Positions 34,628-42,748 of a stretch of 64,000 nt of DNA are shown here, piece by piece. The stretch spans positions 2,976,001 to 3,040,000 of the forward strand of contig CBDCMS010000004.1 of NCBI GenBank assembly GCA_965219005.1. Reading direction: 5' to 3'. Below the pieces are notes generated by a model. The model saw only the letters and a list, made by a program, of their open reading frames with translations, had not been told where the DNA came from and searched no databases. This stretch comes from CAUZIZ01 sp965219005 (GTDB taxonomy: Bacteria > Acidobacteriota > UBA6911 > RPQK01 > JAJDTT01). The stretch's first letter is position 1. Each line of letters opens with the position of its first letter. The translations under genes and the position numbers were made by a program.

Positions 34628-35053
34628 ATGGAAACGAAACAGACTGTCGATAGAAACGAGAGAAGAATCCAACTCCACGCTATTGCCCGTGGGTACGTGA
34701 CTGAGGGTTTGGGAAAAGGGAACTTCGACGCTATCCCCTACGCCGCAGAGGTGTCCCTTCGCGCACCGCTCGCTCCAGGCGGATCGACGCATCCGCTCAA
34801 GGGCCGAGAGAACCTACGCACCATATGGTGGGCGCCACTGCCTGCGCTGGTGGGAGGGGTCGAGGTCCTAGAGTCTTACGTGAATGAGGACTTGACGCGC
34901 GCAGCGGTCGAGTTTCACCTCGAGGTCACCAACCCGGCCTGCACGCTGAGGATCCTCGACCGGTTCACCGTCAATGAAGAAGGCGAGATCGTTCAGCAAG
35001 AGAACTACTTCGACCCTCGTGACGTCACCAATTCCGGTTGGCGGGATCAGTAG
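34628..35053 (+). CDS. NTF2/SnoaL-like fold protein
   Basis: 141 residues. The ATG at 34628 has a strong AAGGAGG upstream (34612-34618). The N-terminal helix region HAIARGYVTEGLGKGNFDAIPYA, followed by the beta-rich segment VSLRAPLAP, LKGRENLRTIWWAPLP and VLESYVNEDLTRAAVEFHLEV, fits the cone-shaped NTF2/SnoaL fold. The C-terminal strand contains ILDRFTVNEEGEIVQQENYFDPRDV. A limonene-epoxide-hydrolase or polyketide-cyclase type activity is possible but cannot be chosen. A second, more distant member of the same fold follows at 35160, suggesting duplication within an operon with the VOC gene. Confidence 0.75.
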   Translation: METKQTVDRNERRIQLHAIARGYVTEGLGKGNFDAIPYAAEVSLRAPLAPGGSTHPLKGRENLRTIWWAPLPALVGGVEVLESYVNEDLTRAAVEFHLEVTNPACTLRILDRFTVNEEGEIVQQENYFDPRDVTNSGWRDQ

Positions 35054-35159
35054 GGTTTGTCGCAAAGATGGACGGAATCGGTGCTGAGACGGACAGCAGG
35101 TCCGTCCCAGGCACTCAAGGCTTCTGTCAACTGGGAACCAAACCTGCCGAGAAGGAAAC

Positions 35160-35513
35160 ATGACCAGAGATGAAAAGGTTTCAATCGTCGAAAGCTATAT
35201 CACGGGTCTCGGCTCTGGAGATTTCTCGAGTGTACCGTTCTCCAAAGACCTTACTTACGAGAGCCCTCTCACACCAAGAATCCAAGGTCAGGATGCGATC
35301 GACTTTCTGTCTGGCTTGTTTCCACTAATGCGGGGTGCCGAAATCGTCCAACACATTGTAGAAGGAGAGTATGTCGCTTCAGTATTCATCCTCCATACGC
35401 CTAACGGAAAGACGCACGTCTTCGACAAATTCCGAGTAGGCAACGGCAAGCTGAAGGAAATAAATCCGTACTACGATCCCTCAGTGCTCAGTGAGGCAGT
35501 TGCATCGCTATGA
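35160..35513 (+). CDS. NTF2/SnoaL-like fold protein, second copy
   Basis: 117 residues. ATG at 35160 follows GAGAAGGAAAC. The pattern IVESYITGLGSGDFSSVPFSKDLTYESPL, then IQGQDAIDFLSGLFPLMRGAEIVQHIVEG and VFDKFRVGNGKLKEINPYYDPS, is the typical order for SnoaL/NTF2-like proteins and resembles its neighbour at 34628 in length and fold. It is probably a cytosolic small-molecule binding or isomerase-type protein. The spacing of 106 bases to the previous gene leaves room for its own ribosome site but no obvious promoter. The 3' end converges on the MetE-like gene 30 bases away. Confidence 0.75.
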   Translation: MTRDEKVSIVESYITGLGSGDFSSVPFSKDLTYESPLTPRIQGQDAIDFLSGLFPLMRGAEIVQHIVEGEYVASVFILHTPNGKTHVFDKFRVGNGKLKEINPYYDPSVLSEAVASL

Positions 35514-35542
35514 TTGGTTACCTGCCCACTCTGCCCCGTAGC

Positions 35543-36718
35543 TCAATCGCTGGGTGTAGGCCTGGGACCCAGGTGGGAATAGGATGCGCGAATCTGAGCC
35601 TCGGGAAGACCCAGCTCTCTCCTGACCAGGTTGGTACCTTCCACCAACGCAACGCATTTGTAGAAAGCGATGCGGCGCGAGATTCCTTCCCGGCCGAAAC
35701 CACAATCCGAAGTCACCATCAAACGCTCAACTGGGATGTGACGCAGAGCCTTTCGGATGAGCTTAGCCACTACTTCAGGTGGCTCGACCACGGTGTTGGT
35801 ATGACTGACGACTCCTATGGCGATCTTCTTGTCGGTGGAATACTTTTCGAAAAGAGGAAGATCCCGTCCCCCGGTGCTGGCACACTCGAACGTGATCACG
35901 TCGGCATTGAGCTCGAGCAGGTGGGGTAAGGCCGCCTCGTAGCTGGGACGCTCCCAGAACAGGCTCTGCTGGTTGGGATTACCCCAACAGGTGTGCACCC
36001 AGATCTCGGCTTCTACTCCCTCGACCTCCCGATTGAAGGCCTCGGTAAAAAAATCCAGTTCGGCCCGGGTGGTCTTCGGATTCAAGGCGCGGAAGTGGTG
36101 CTGAGGTTCCTCTACCTGGATCAGGCCACAACCGGCAGCCACGAGTTCTTTCAGTTCCGCGTTGAAAATCGACGCCAGATCCATGATCAGTTCGCGGTCA
36201 GAGGGATAGGCCTGGTTCCACAGCATGCTGGAGAGGGACTGGGCACTGATACTGCCAAACTTCACAGGACGATCAACCAATCGCTGAGCGGCCTTCCAGA
36301 CCGCGGCATACTCGAGGGGTCCGCGTTCGACCTTTCCCACTGCGGTGGGCGCTTGGTAGGCCTCCTGTACCTCCCAAAGAATCTTTCCTGGACGAAGGTC
36401 CAGGCGCTCTGACCAACCAGGAGCGATATCCTGGTGCCCCTCAATGCCTGAGATTCGTTCCAGGGGATAAAAGAACCAGGATCTACCACCCACGTCCAGA
36501 TCGAATCGGCAGTCACCATCCGTCAAGATATCGAGCCCTGCTCGCACTTGATCATTGAGGATGCAGGCAACGGCATCCAGGTACTGCTCCCGATACCTTG
36601 CATCTGTCAATGCCAGCTTGAAGGGCCGCCCCCTGAGACTCTCCTGAAACCACTGGGGCCTCGGATAGGAACCGACGATTGCCGTGGGAAGGAGTCTATT
36701 CTTCGTGATTCCAAGCAT
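35543..36718 (-). CDS. Cobalamin-independent methionine synthase-like (MetE C-terminal domain) protein
   Basis: 391 residues covering a single beta/alpha barrel like the C-terminal catalytic half of MetE, without the N-terminal half. The N-terminus has VGSYPRPQWF and DILTDGDCRFD. Zinc ligands typical of the family are visible: HTCWGN (His-x-Cys) and the C-terminal Cys in MVTSDCGFG, with a glutamate in IQVEEPQHHF and in ADVITFECAST. Start ATG 36718 follows AAAGGA. Such single-domain proteins act on methyl-group or thiol transfer in many bacteria, with substrate different from homocysteine in some. It is divergent from the sulfatase gene, sharing a 73-base gap. A shorter paralogue lies at 44119. 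Confidence 0.85.
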   Translation of the reverse strand: MLGITKNRLLPTAIVGSYPRPQWFQESLRGRPFKLALTDARYREQYLDAVACILNDQVRAGLDILTDGDCRFDLDVGGRSWFFYPLERISGIEGHQDIAPGWSERLDLRPGKILWEVQEAYQAPTAVGKVERGPLEYAAVWKAAQRLVDRPVKFGSISAQSLSSMLWNQAYPSDRELIMDLASIFNAELKELVAAGCGLIQVEEPQHHFRALNPKTTRAELDFFTEAFNREVEGVEAEIWVHTCWGNPNQQSLFWERPSYEAALPHLLELNADVITFECASTGGRDLPLFEKYSTDKKIAIGVVSHTNTVVEPPEVVAKLIRKALRHIPVERLMVTSDCGFGREGISRRIAFYKCVALVEGTNLVRRELGLPEAQIRASYSHLGPRPTPSD

Positions 36719-36791
36719 CGTTGTCCTTTGAGTGTGAACCTACTGTACGATAAAGGCGCTCAAGATCAAAGATACCGGTACTCCTTTCTCG

Positions 36792-38198
36792 ATGGCTGAT
36801 AATCGACCGAATATTCTCTGGTATTGCACCGACCAGCAACGTTTCGACACCATCGGCGCGCTGGGAAATCCCCACGTAAGAACTCCAACCCTGGATCGGC
36901 TGGTCGCCAGTGGAACAGCATTTACCCACGCCTATTGTCAGAGTCCCATTTGCACCCCGAGTCGATCGAGTTTCATGACGGGAATGTATCCGGGTAGGAT
37001 TCACAACTGCCGCAACGGGAATGAGGCGTTTAACAACCACCCGAAGCTGATTTCCAAGCAACTCGCCGAGAGTGGCTATGACTGCGGAATGGTGGGTAAG
37101 TTCCATCTCCAGAGCGCTGCCAACCGAACCGAGCCTCGGCTCGATGACGGTTACCGCTATTGGAGATTCAGTCACGCACCCCGTGACGACTGGGCACAGG
37201 GCCATGACTACGCCGACTGGGTGCGTCGCCAGGGCGGCGACTTGGACTCACTCCGGCTTAGTGAAGACAGCGTCCCAGCCCATGTGCATCAGACGAAATG
37301 GGCCTCGGACTGCGCCATCGAGTTCATTAATCAGGAGCGGAGTCAACCGTGGATGCTGACTGTAAATGTCTACGATCCTCACCCGCCTTTCATCCCTCCC
37401 CGTAGTTATGCGGAACAGTTCGACGCCGACTCCCTTCCCGGTCCGCACTTTCGTGAGCCCGATCTTCAACAGCAGAGGCGGCTCGGATCCCTCGATTTTC
37501 AGACTCAGGCCACGCTGCCCTCGGAGTTCGAAGGGCACCAACAACAGGCTTTGTATTACGCAATGATCGCCCAGATCGATGACCAGCTCGAGCGGATTCT
37601 GGCGTGCCTGGACGAAACCGGGGAGAGAGAGAATACGGTGGTCATCTTCACCAGCGATCACGGTGAGATGCTAGGCGATCATGGACTGCTCTATAAGGGC
37701 TGCCGCTTCTACGAGGGGTTGGTCCGGGTTCCCCTGATCTTCAGCTGGACGGGCCAGATTGAAGCGGGTTTGAGAAGCGATGCCTTGGTAGAACTGATCG
37801 ATAAATCAGCAACGATCCTGGACCTGGCGGGCGTCCCAGCTCCGGATCAACTTCAGGGCAAGAGCCTGATCCCGATCCTGAAGAGTGAGAAGCCACCGAA
37901 TCACCATCGCGACTTCGTCCGCTGCGAATACTACGACGCCCTCGACTCAGCCTTCATTCCCGGCTCTGGCGATGGAACCTTCGCCACCATGTACCGTGAC
38001 CAGCAGCACAAGCTATGCCTCTACCACGGCCACCAACTGGGCGAGCTCTACGACCTCTCAGAAGACCCCTGGGAATTCAATAATCTCTGGGACGACCCCG
38101 GCCACAGCCAAATCAAATCCGATCTGATGCACGCCAGCTTTGACGCCACCATGCTGGCGACAGTGGATGTAGGAAGCCAGCGCATCGGGTCTTACTGA
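36792..38198 (+). CDS. Type I sulfatase (arylsulfatase-like)
   Basis: 468 residues. The formylglycine motif C-x-P-S-R is present as SPICTPSRSSFMTG with C54 as the modified cysteine. The first metal segment is RPNILWYCTDQQRFDTIGALG, the histidine/lysine region is GKFHLQSA, and VVIFTSDHGEMLGDHGLLYKG supplies the later metal ligands and catalytic basic residues. There is no signal peptide, so it is cytosolic or exported by another route; this is common among choline- or phosphonate-monoester-like members of the family. The substrate could be a sulfate or phosphonate ester. It needs a formylglycine-generating enzyme or anSME, which is not in this window. Confidence 0.92.
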   Translation: MADNRPNILWYCTDQQRFDTIGALGNPHVRTPTLDRLVASGTAFTHAYCQSPICTPSRSSFMTGMYPGRIHNCRNGNEAFNNHPKLISKQLAESGYDCGMVGKFHLQSAANRTEPRLDDGYRYWRFSHAPRDDWAQGHDYADWVRRQGGDLDSLRLSEDSVPAHVHQTKWASDCAIEFINQERSQPWMLTVNVYDPHPPFIPPRSYAEQFDADSLPGPHFREPDLQQQRRLGSLDFQTQATLPSEFEGHQQQALYYAMIAQIDDQLERILACLDETGERENTVVIFTSDHGEMLGDHGLLYKGCRFYEGLVRVPLIFSWTGQIEAGLRSDALVELIDKSATILDLAGVPAPDQLQGKSLIPILKSEKPPNHHRDFVRCEYYDALDSAFIPGSGDGTFATMYRDQQHKLCLYHGHQLGELYDLSEDPWEFNNLWDDPGHSQIKSDLMHASFDATMLATVDVGSQRIGSY

Positions 38199-38324
38199 CG
38201 AGGGAGCACCTCCCAGGTTCCAGGCCCGGTTGCCATCCCTAATCAAAAGCGACGAAACAACCGGCGACGGTCATCCGGTTTCTTGGCGATCATCAAGACT
38301 TCCTCCCAACTTCCAGCCCATCCG

Positions 38325-38672
38325 ATGAAATCTTCTTGCTCCAGGCACGTCCAGTATTCGAGTGGAATCATCGGCCTGCTGGTCGTCGGGTATTGGATCC
38401 TGATGTGGTGGTACCGACAACCGGATAAGAACGCTGCCCGTCCGGCGTTGACGGACCGAGTTAGGGTTCTAGGCGTAGCTGCTATACTCCTTGTGCCGAC
38501 CCTGGTGGGAGTGGTTGCGGGTGCGCGAAGCGCAAGAGACGAATCTTCGGTGCAGTGGCTGGTAGCATTCTTGCCCCGTGCTGTTTTTTCAGGTGGTGGA
38601 GCATTTCTCATTGCGGTCCTGGTAGTCAGCGCTGTCGTGGTTTTTACACGAGCTGAGCCAAGTTCTACCTGA
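38325..38672 (+). CDS. Hypothetical small membrane protein
   Basis: About 115 residues with three hydrophobic helices (IIGLLVVGYWILMWWY; VLGVAAILLVPTLVGVVAGA; AFLIAVLVVSAVVVFT) and a polar N-terminal region. No family was recognised. The start is uncertain: an in-frame ATG lies at 38283 and another at 38325, and only the part after about 38360 looks protein-like. On the opposite strand a frame ending at 38243 has a protein-like tail, so the first part of this locus may be overlapping decayed sequence. It precedes the VOC protein at 38745 without a shared operon signal. Confidence 0.45.
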   Translation: MKSSCSRHVQYSSGIIGLLVVGYWILMWWYRQPDKNAARPALTDRVRVLGVAAILLVPTLVGVVAGARSARDESSVQWLVAFLPRAVFSGGGAFLIAVLVVSAVVVFTRAEPSST

Positions 38673-38744
38673 CATCCGGATGCAGCGGATGGCTCGCCAC
38701 GTTTTCGCTGAACCGGAACATTAGACGAAAAAAAGGAATAAGCA

Positions 38745-39098
38745 ATGCCAACGGATCAGAAGATCGACTACATCGAATTGCCGGCTGAAGATCTCGACGC
38801 CGTCGAAGCGTTCTATTCCAGCTCTTTCAATTGGTCATTTACGGATTTCGGCCCCAACTACCGGGCATTCTCGGACGAAAAATTGAGCGGTGGCTTCTTC
38901 AAGTCCAATCTTCGATCGCAAACAGACAATGGCGCCGTACTCATAGTACTATATGCTCTTGATCTTGAGGCCACTAGGGATCGAATAGTTGCCGCAGGTG
39001 GTCGCATATGCAAAGAGATCTTCTCCTTTCCTGGTGGCCGCCGTTTCCATTTTCTAGATCCTCACGGCAATGAGCTGGCAGTTTGGTCGGACAAATAG
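38745..39098 (+). CDS. VOC family small protein
   Basis: 117 residues with a clear start: AAAGGAAT precedes the ATG at 38745. The sequence IDYIELPAEDLDAVEAFYSSSFNWSF is the first vicinal-oxygen-chelate strand-helix unit, and FHFLDPHGNELAVWSD is the last strand with the conserved D-P-x-G-N and metal-site glutamate. The first histidine of the usual metal triad is replaced by the tyrosine in IDYIEL. It belongs to the glyoxalase-like group that often binds small ligands rather than acting as an enzyme. It precedes the TIR-domain gene by 51 bases on the same strand; co-transcription is possible, but there is no other sign of a joint function. Confidence 0.85.
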   Translation: MPTDQKIDYIELPAEDLDAVEAFYSSSFNWSFTDFGPNYRAFSDEKLSGGFFKSNLRSQTDNGAVLIVLYALDLEATRDRIVAAGGRICKEIFSFPGGRRFHFLDPHGNELAVWSDK

Positions 39099-39149
39099 GC
39101 GGTCGTCCGCAGTTGAGCTTTGTGATTCGCCGCATCGATGTGAATCTGA

Positions 39150-40013
39150 ATGACCGAAATCAGCCTTGATCGAGTGTTTTCGATCCTTGCAGCAGCCTCT
39201 TCCGATAAGCCATGGATCACTGCCCGCGGCATCGCTCGCCGGCTAGGGGACCGAGTCGACGGGGTGCAGATCGAGCAATTGCTGCTTTCGTATTGCAGGG
39301 ACTGCGAAGACAAGGGCCTGGCGCCGACAGTTCGATACTCCAGCCTGCCCAGCCGCAAGACCTTAGAGGTGCTTTGGGGCACTATCGAAAAAGTCGGATC
39401 ACGAAGATTGGAAAACATCACGAAGAATGATCTTGCCGACGACTCACTCGGCGACTTTGAGGAGCTTGCTCAGGCTGATGTGTTCCTGTCTCATAGCCAT
39501 CGCGACTATGAGGCGATGATGGCCGTGGGGACTCTCATGCTCCAACATGGAGTCATACCGTGGCTCGCCGAAACCCATATACAACAGGGCGAGCATGTCC
39601 ACGACGAGATCATTCGCGCTCTTGATGTGAGTCAGACGTTTCTGCTCTTCCTGTCACCGCACGCACTGGATTCCCGCTGGACGGGCAAGGAGTACATGAA
39701 TGCACGATCTCGCGGCATTCCGATATTCGTTGTCGCCAATATCGACTTCGATGAAATCACCCAGATACTCGAGTCGATGCACGGAAAGAAGCCGAGGAAC
39801 AGGCGTTTTCCTGGGAAGTTCAAAGCGGGCGCCCGAGCATTCGTCGAAAATCTGATTTCAGACGAGGACCACATCGTTCGAACATTTGCTTATTCACAGA
39901 TTCCCATCTCAGCATCACAGATAACTCAACTACATCCGGTACGCCCGGTAAGCGAACTTCCAGCTGCCATCCGGTTGCAACGGACAGATAGAGCAGGCGT
40001 TAGGGAGAGATAG
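39150..40013 (+). CDS. TIR-domain protein with N-terminal winged-helix-like domain
   Basis: 287 residues. Residues 1-95 look like a winged helix (VFSILAAASSDKPWITARGIARRLG; VQIEQLLLSYCRDCEDKGL) that would read DNA or protein. A TIR fold follows from about 108: ADVFLSHSHRDYEAMMAVGTLML (strand A), VIPWLAETHIQQGEHVHDEII (BB loop), QTFLLFLSPHALDSRWTGKEYMNA (the W-x-x-x-E motif with E181, the NADase glutamate position) and IPIFVVANIDF. It lacks a signal peptide or membrane helix. Bacterial TIR proteins either hydrolyse NAD or make cADPR-type signals; a defence role is possible but no cyclase, sirtuin or Thoeris-type partner is adjacent. The 3' end overlaps the kdoO-like gene by 14 bases. Confidence 0.82.
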   Translation: MTEISLDRVFSILAAASSDKPWITARGIARRLGDRVDGVQIEQLLLSYCRDCEDKGLAPTVRYSSLPSRKTLEVLWGTIEKVGSRRLENITKNDLADDSLGDFEELAQADVFLSHSHRDYEAMMAVGTLMLQHGVIPWLAETHIQQGEHVHDEIIRALDVSQTFLLFLSPHALDSRWTGKEYMNARSRGIPIFVVANIDFDEITQILESMHGKKPRNRRFPGKFKAGARAFVENLISDEDHIVRTFAYSQIPISASQITQLHPVRPVSELPAAIRLQRTDRAGVRER

Positions 40014-40917
40014 CCTCGCGTAGAAGCCCTTGCAAAATTGCTAACGGGGCCTTCTGAGGCAGGACCTGAACGCGGTGGGAGATGATTAGCGTCTGTTCTA
40101 AAGCAAAGCGACCCGACAAGGCCGCATGGGGGACTATGTCCGTAAAAACCAGCCAGCTTGCACCCGGCGGAAAATCCCAGGAATAGGTCGGGAAATCGTC
40201 CAAGAGACTCTGGTTTTCCTTGAGGTAGTGGTGAAGCCGGAGCATAAAATCGTCGTAGGAAGATCCCACCCGCACCGAGAGTCCCAGCTTGCGGAGCTGC
40301 GTCTTCAGGTATCGCGACCCTCGCGCTGCCACCCCCGGAGCGGCCAACAGATGACTGGGAATAGCCCTCTTCCCTTTCAGGTGTTGGATGAGTTGGGGAA
40401 AGGGATCGGCCGTCAACCAGTGTCTCTGTTGATCCGGGTTTATATTCGTAAAGAAACGGAGGATCCGATCTCCCTCAGTCGGCCGTGTGGGAAAGGAATC
40501 GACGTGGAGCAAGTCGTTTCTGGCTCGCAGCCGGACCTCCCGCCCTTCTTCCTCCTGAGGCCGAAAGCTGGCGTAGTCCACCTTCCAATTGGTTGCATAG
40601 TCGGGTAGCAGCTTCCCAAGAAAACCAATCGCCGATCCTGAATAGCGTCGCATGACCTCCAGCAGACGCTCCTTGTCGGTTTCAGATCCTTTCTTGAATC
40701 CTGTGATTCGGTCCAGGTGGGGACGATAGGCAATGTTCTTATGAAACTGGGCTCCTGTCTGTTTCTGACTCAGAAGAAACTGGAGATCAGCCGGGGGCAG
40801 CTGGAAAGGCACGTCCTCGAAAAGGAGGATATTCCCCTCCTCCAAAAGCCGGCAGTAATCCAACGACGAAGCAGACTTCTCTCCTCCCTCAGATGCCTCG
40901 ACCGGAACGAGTCGCAT
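40000..40917 (-). CDS. kdoO: Kdo 3-hydroxylase family (Fe/2-oxoglutarate) protein
   Basis: 305 residues. The iron motif H-x-D is in LLHVDSFPTRPT (H138, D140) and the distal histidine lies in DIVPHAALSGRFALEQT. The order and spacing match the Kdo-hydroxylase family that hydroxylates 3-deoxy-D-manno-octulosonic acid in lipid A inner core. Other recognisable segments are LLFEDVPFQLPPADLQFLL and HKNIAYRPHLDRITGF. The enzyme would act in the cytoplasm on lipopolysaccharide precursors, which implies an outer membrane. A decayed copy of its 5' end lies at about 61.97-62.03 kb. Symbol given from family resemblance, not from a search. Confidence 0.72.
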   Translation of the reverse strand: MRLVPVEASEGGEKSASSLDYCRLLEEGNILLFEDVPFQLPPADLQFLLSQKQTGAQFHKNIAYRPHLDRITGFKKGSETDKERLLEVMRRYSGSAIGFLGKLLPDYATNWKVDYASFRPQEEEGREVRLRARNDLLHVDSFPTRPTEGDRILRFFTNINPDQQRHWLTADPFPQLIQHLKGKRAIPSHLLAAPGVAARGSRYLKTQLRKLGLSVRVGSSYDDFMLRLHHYLKENQSLLDDFPTYSWDFPPGASWLVFTDIVPHAALSGRFALEQTLIISHRVQVLPQKAPLAILQGLLREAISP

Positions 40918-41061
40918 GCCGAGAGTCTAGAAGTGCACAAACGCCCGAGTCAACCGTCGTCGGCCCGGTGCTGCTTCACCATTGCGATTTCGCTCCTTGG
41001 AGCCTGGAGCTTCGTGGCAAGCCTCTTGCCCAGCGTCCAACAACTCCAGGCGAGCAGCCTG

Positions 41062-41394
41062 CTAGGCGTGCGGTCCCCGCTCCCGAATGATCCTCAGCGC
41101 CCGCTCGGGATCGATCTGGACGATCATTTCGGGCTCGATGCGGGTTCCCCCCGGCAGGTCGAGTCCCCCCACGGCACTGCGCGCGTGCCAGCCTGACAGG
41201 GATTGATCCCGCCCATCCTCCGCGAACTGAGACATGGGGCCGCCGAAAACGTCATGGAAAACCTTGGAGTATCCGTCGACGATTTCCGGGGATCGGGTGA
41301 GCGTACCGCCGCCGGCCGAGTTGATCATGCCCAGGCACTTGACGTAGATCGTTTTGTCCAAGGGTGAAGGACGGTGTCGCGCGTCCGACGTCAA
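41062..41394 (-). pseudogene. RidA-like protein, 3' fragment
   Basis: A C-terminal remnant of about 100 codons homologous to the intact RidA-like gene at 62119-62712: shared segments are CLGMINSAGGG, IVDGYSKVFHDVFGGP, DGRDQSLSGWHARSAVGG and IVQIDPERALRIIRERGPHA. The 5' half is missing; upstream the homologous sequence stops near 41370 and the cinA 3' end takes over, with the last cinA codons at 41391. Longer open frames through here join it to antisense cinA sequence and are not genes. The relation to the kdoO gene 144 bases downstream is mirrored at 62 kb. Confidence 0.85.
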
Positions 41395-42641
41395 GTGGCA
41401 ATCCCTTCCAGGAGTGCCAGACGTAGCAGCTGGATCGCACTCAGACTGATTCGTGTCCGATCCGGCCTGCCCCGTCCCGCGATATTGTAGGTCTTTGTTC
41501 TGTGATCCCTTCCATCGGTGATGGAAAGATAGGTCGCGCCTCTGCCTAGATTGTGACTGCGCTGGCCGGGCTCGGGCACACCGTGAACGGCAAGTCCCCA
41601 GTCCGCTTCTTCGCGGGCACAAACTGCAGAAGCCAGCTGCGCGGCCAAGGCGTTCGGACTGTCTGGAGAGCCTATTTTCTCTCCGCCGGAGCCGGCGGCA
41701 AGCAAACGCTCGATGGACCTGGCATCGTTGCAGATGACACCTCCCAGAAAGTGCTCGTCGCTGGCCCGCTGGAGTCGCTCCGCTACCATGCCGCTGGTGA
41801 CATCCTCATAGACCGCAAGCGTCAGGTTCCGCTCGCGCAGGAGCTTGCCCACCGCCTGTTCCAGGGTCTCTTCATCGGCTCCAAAGATGTGACGTCCCAA
41901 GAGGCCCCGCACCTTCTGCTCGACCGGATCGATGAGCCTGTGAGCCGCCTCCATGCTCGAAGCCTTGGCCGCGATCCGAATATCCACTTGGCCGGGATGG
42001 GCCAGCACGCCCACCGTGGGATTGCTGGAGTCAGCAATCAGGTGCCCAATCTGGTGGTCTACGCTGCTTTCGCCAATATCGGCAACCTTTAGAATCCGGT
42101 AGGTGATTACTTCTGCCAGCTCGAACTTCTTTCTCAGATAAGGCTCCACTTCATGTTCAAAAAGCCACTTCAACTCGTGGGGTACCCCGGGCAGGGCGAA
42201 GATCACACCTCTGGGATCCTCCACGATGAAGGCTGGCGCGGTGCCATTCGGATTGTGTACCGGGATGGCTCCCTCCGGGATGTCCGCTTGACGTTCGTTG
42301 TTGGCGGTCATAATGAATCCCCGGCTCCGAAACCGCTGTTCGATCTCGTCCATCAGCTTGGGATCACGGACGAGTTTCCTGCCCGTCGCCGTTGCAATGA
42401 CCTCTCGAGTTACATCATCTTGAGTTGGGCCCAACCCGCCTCCCGTGATGACCACATCGGACCGATCCAAGGCCCTTGAAATCACCTCTTCCATTCGATT
42501 CTGGTTGTCCCCTACTACCGTCTTATAAAAGAGGTTGACCCCAATATTGGTTAACCTTTTGGCGATCCAGGCCGAGTTGGTGTCGACGATCTGGCCCAGT
42601 AGAAGTTCCGAGCCGATTGCCACTATTTCAGCACTGGCCAT
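41391..42641 (-). CDS. cinA: CinA-family competence/damage-inducible protein
   Basis: 416 residues with two domains. The N-terminal MoaB/MogA-like COG1058 domain has EIVAIGSELLLGQIVDTNSAWIAKRL and TGGGLGPTQDDVTREVIA, the ADP-ribose pyrophosphatase-type region. The C-terminal nicotinamide-nucleotide amidase domain (about 260-410) has LTLAVYEDVTSGMVAERLQ and the ADWGLAVHGVPEPGQ segment with the G-x-A-x-x-G pattern modified. It recycles pyridine nucleotides and is tied to competence in some bacteria. The start ATG at 42641 is followed by an uninterrupted family N-terminus. The last codons abut the RidA remnant. Confidence 0.92.
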   Translation of the reverse strand: MASAEIVAIGSELLLGQIVDTNSAWIAKRLTNIGVNLFYKTVVGDNQNRMEEVISRALDRSDVVITGGGLGPTQDDVTREVIATATGRKLVRDPKLMDEIEQRFRSRGFIMTANNERQADIPEGAIPVHNPNGTAPAFIVEDPRGVIFALPGVPHELKWLFEHEVEPYLRKKFELAEVITYRILKVADIGESSVDHQIGHLIADSSNPTVGVLAHPGQVDIRIAAKASSMEAAHRLIDPVEQKVRGLLGRHIFGADEETLEQAVGKLLRERNLTLAVYEDVTSGMVAERLQRASDEHFLGGVICNDARSIERLLAAGSGGEKIGSPDSPNALAAQLASAVCAREEADWGLAVHGVPEPGQRSHNLGRGATYLSITDGRDHRTKTYNIAGRGRPDRTRISLSAIQLLRLALLEGIAT

Positions 42642-42748
42642 GAGGTTACCCTTCGATCGCTATCCAGGAGTTCCGGTCGCCGTGATCATTCAGACTTCCC
42701 TAGCTTCATGTTAGTGGGGCCCCCAGCGGTGCTGGCCCCATTCGAGAA

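Noticed and set aside
39150..40917. Complete TIR-based defence system such as Thoeris or CBASS
   Set aside because: Neighbouring genes are a VOC protein and a Kdo-hydroxylase-like enzyme; no NADase sensor partner, cyclase or effector is adjacent.
41062..41622. 186-residue minus-strand frame
   Set aside because: Its first half is antisense to cinA coding sequence; only the part from about 41394 downward is real RidA-like remnant.
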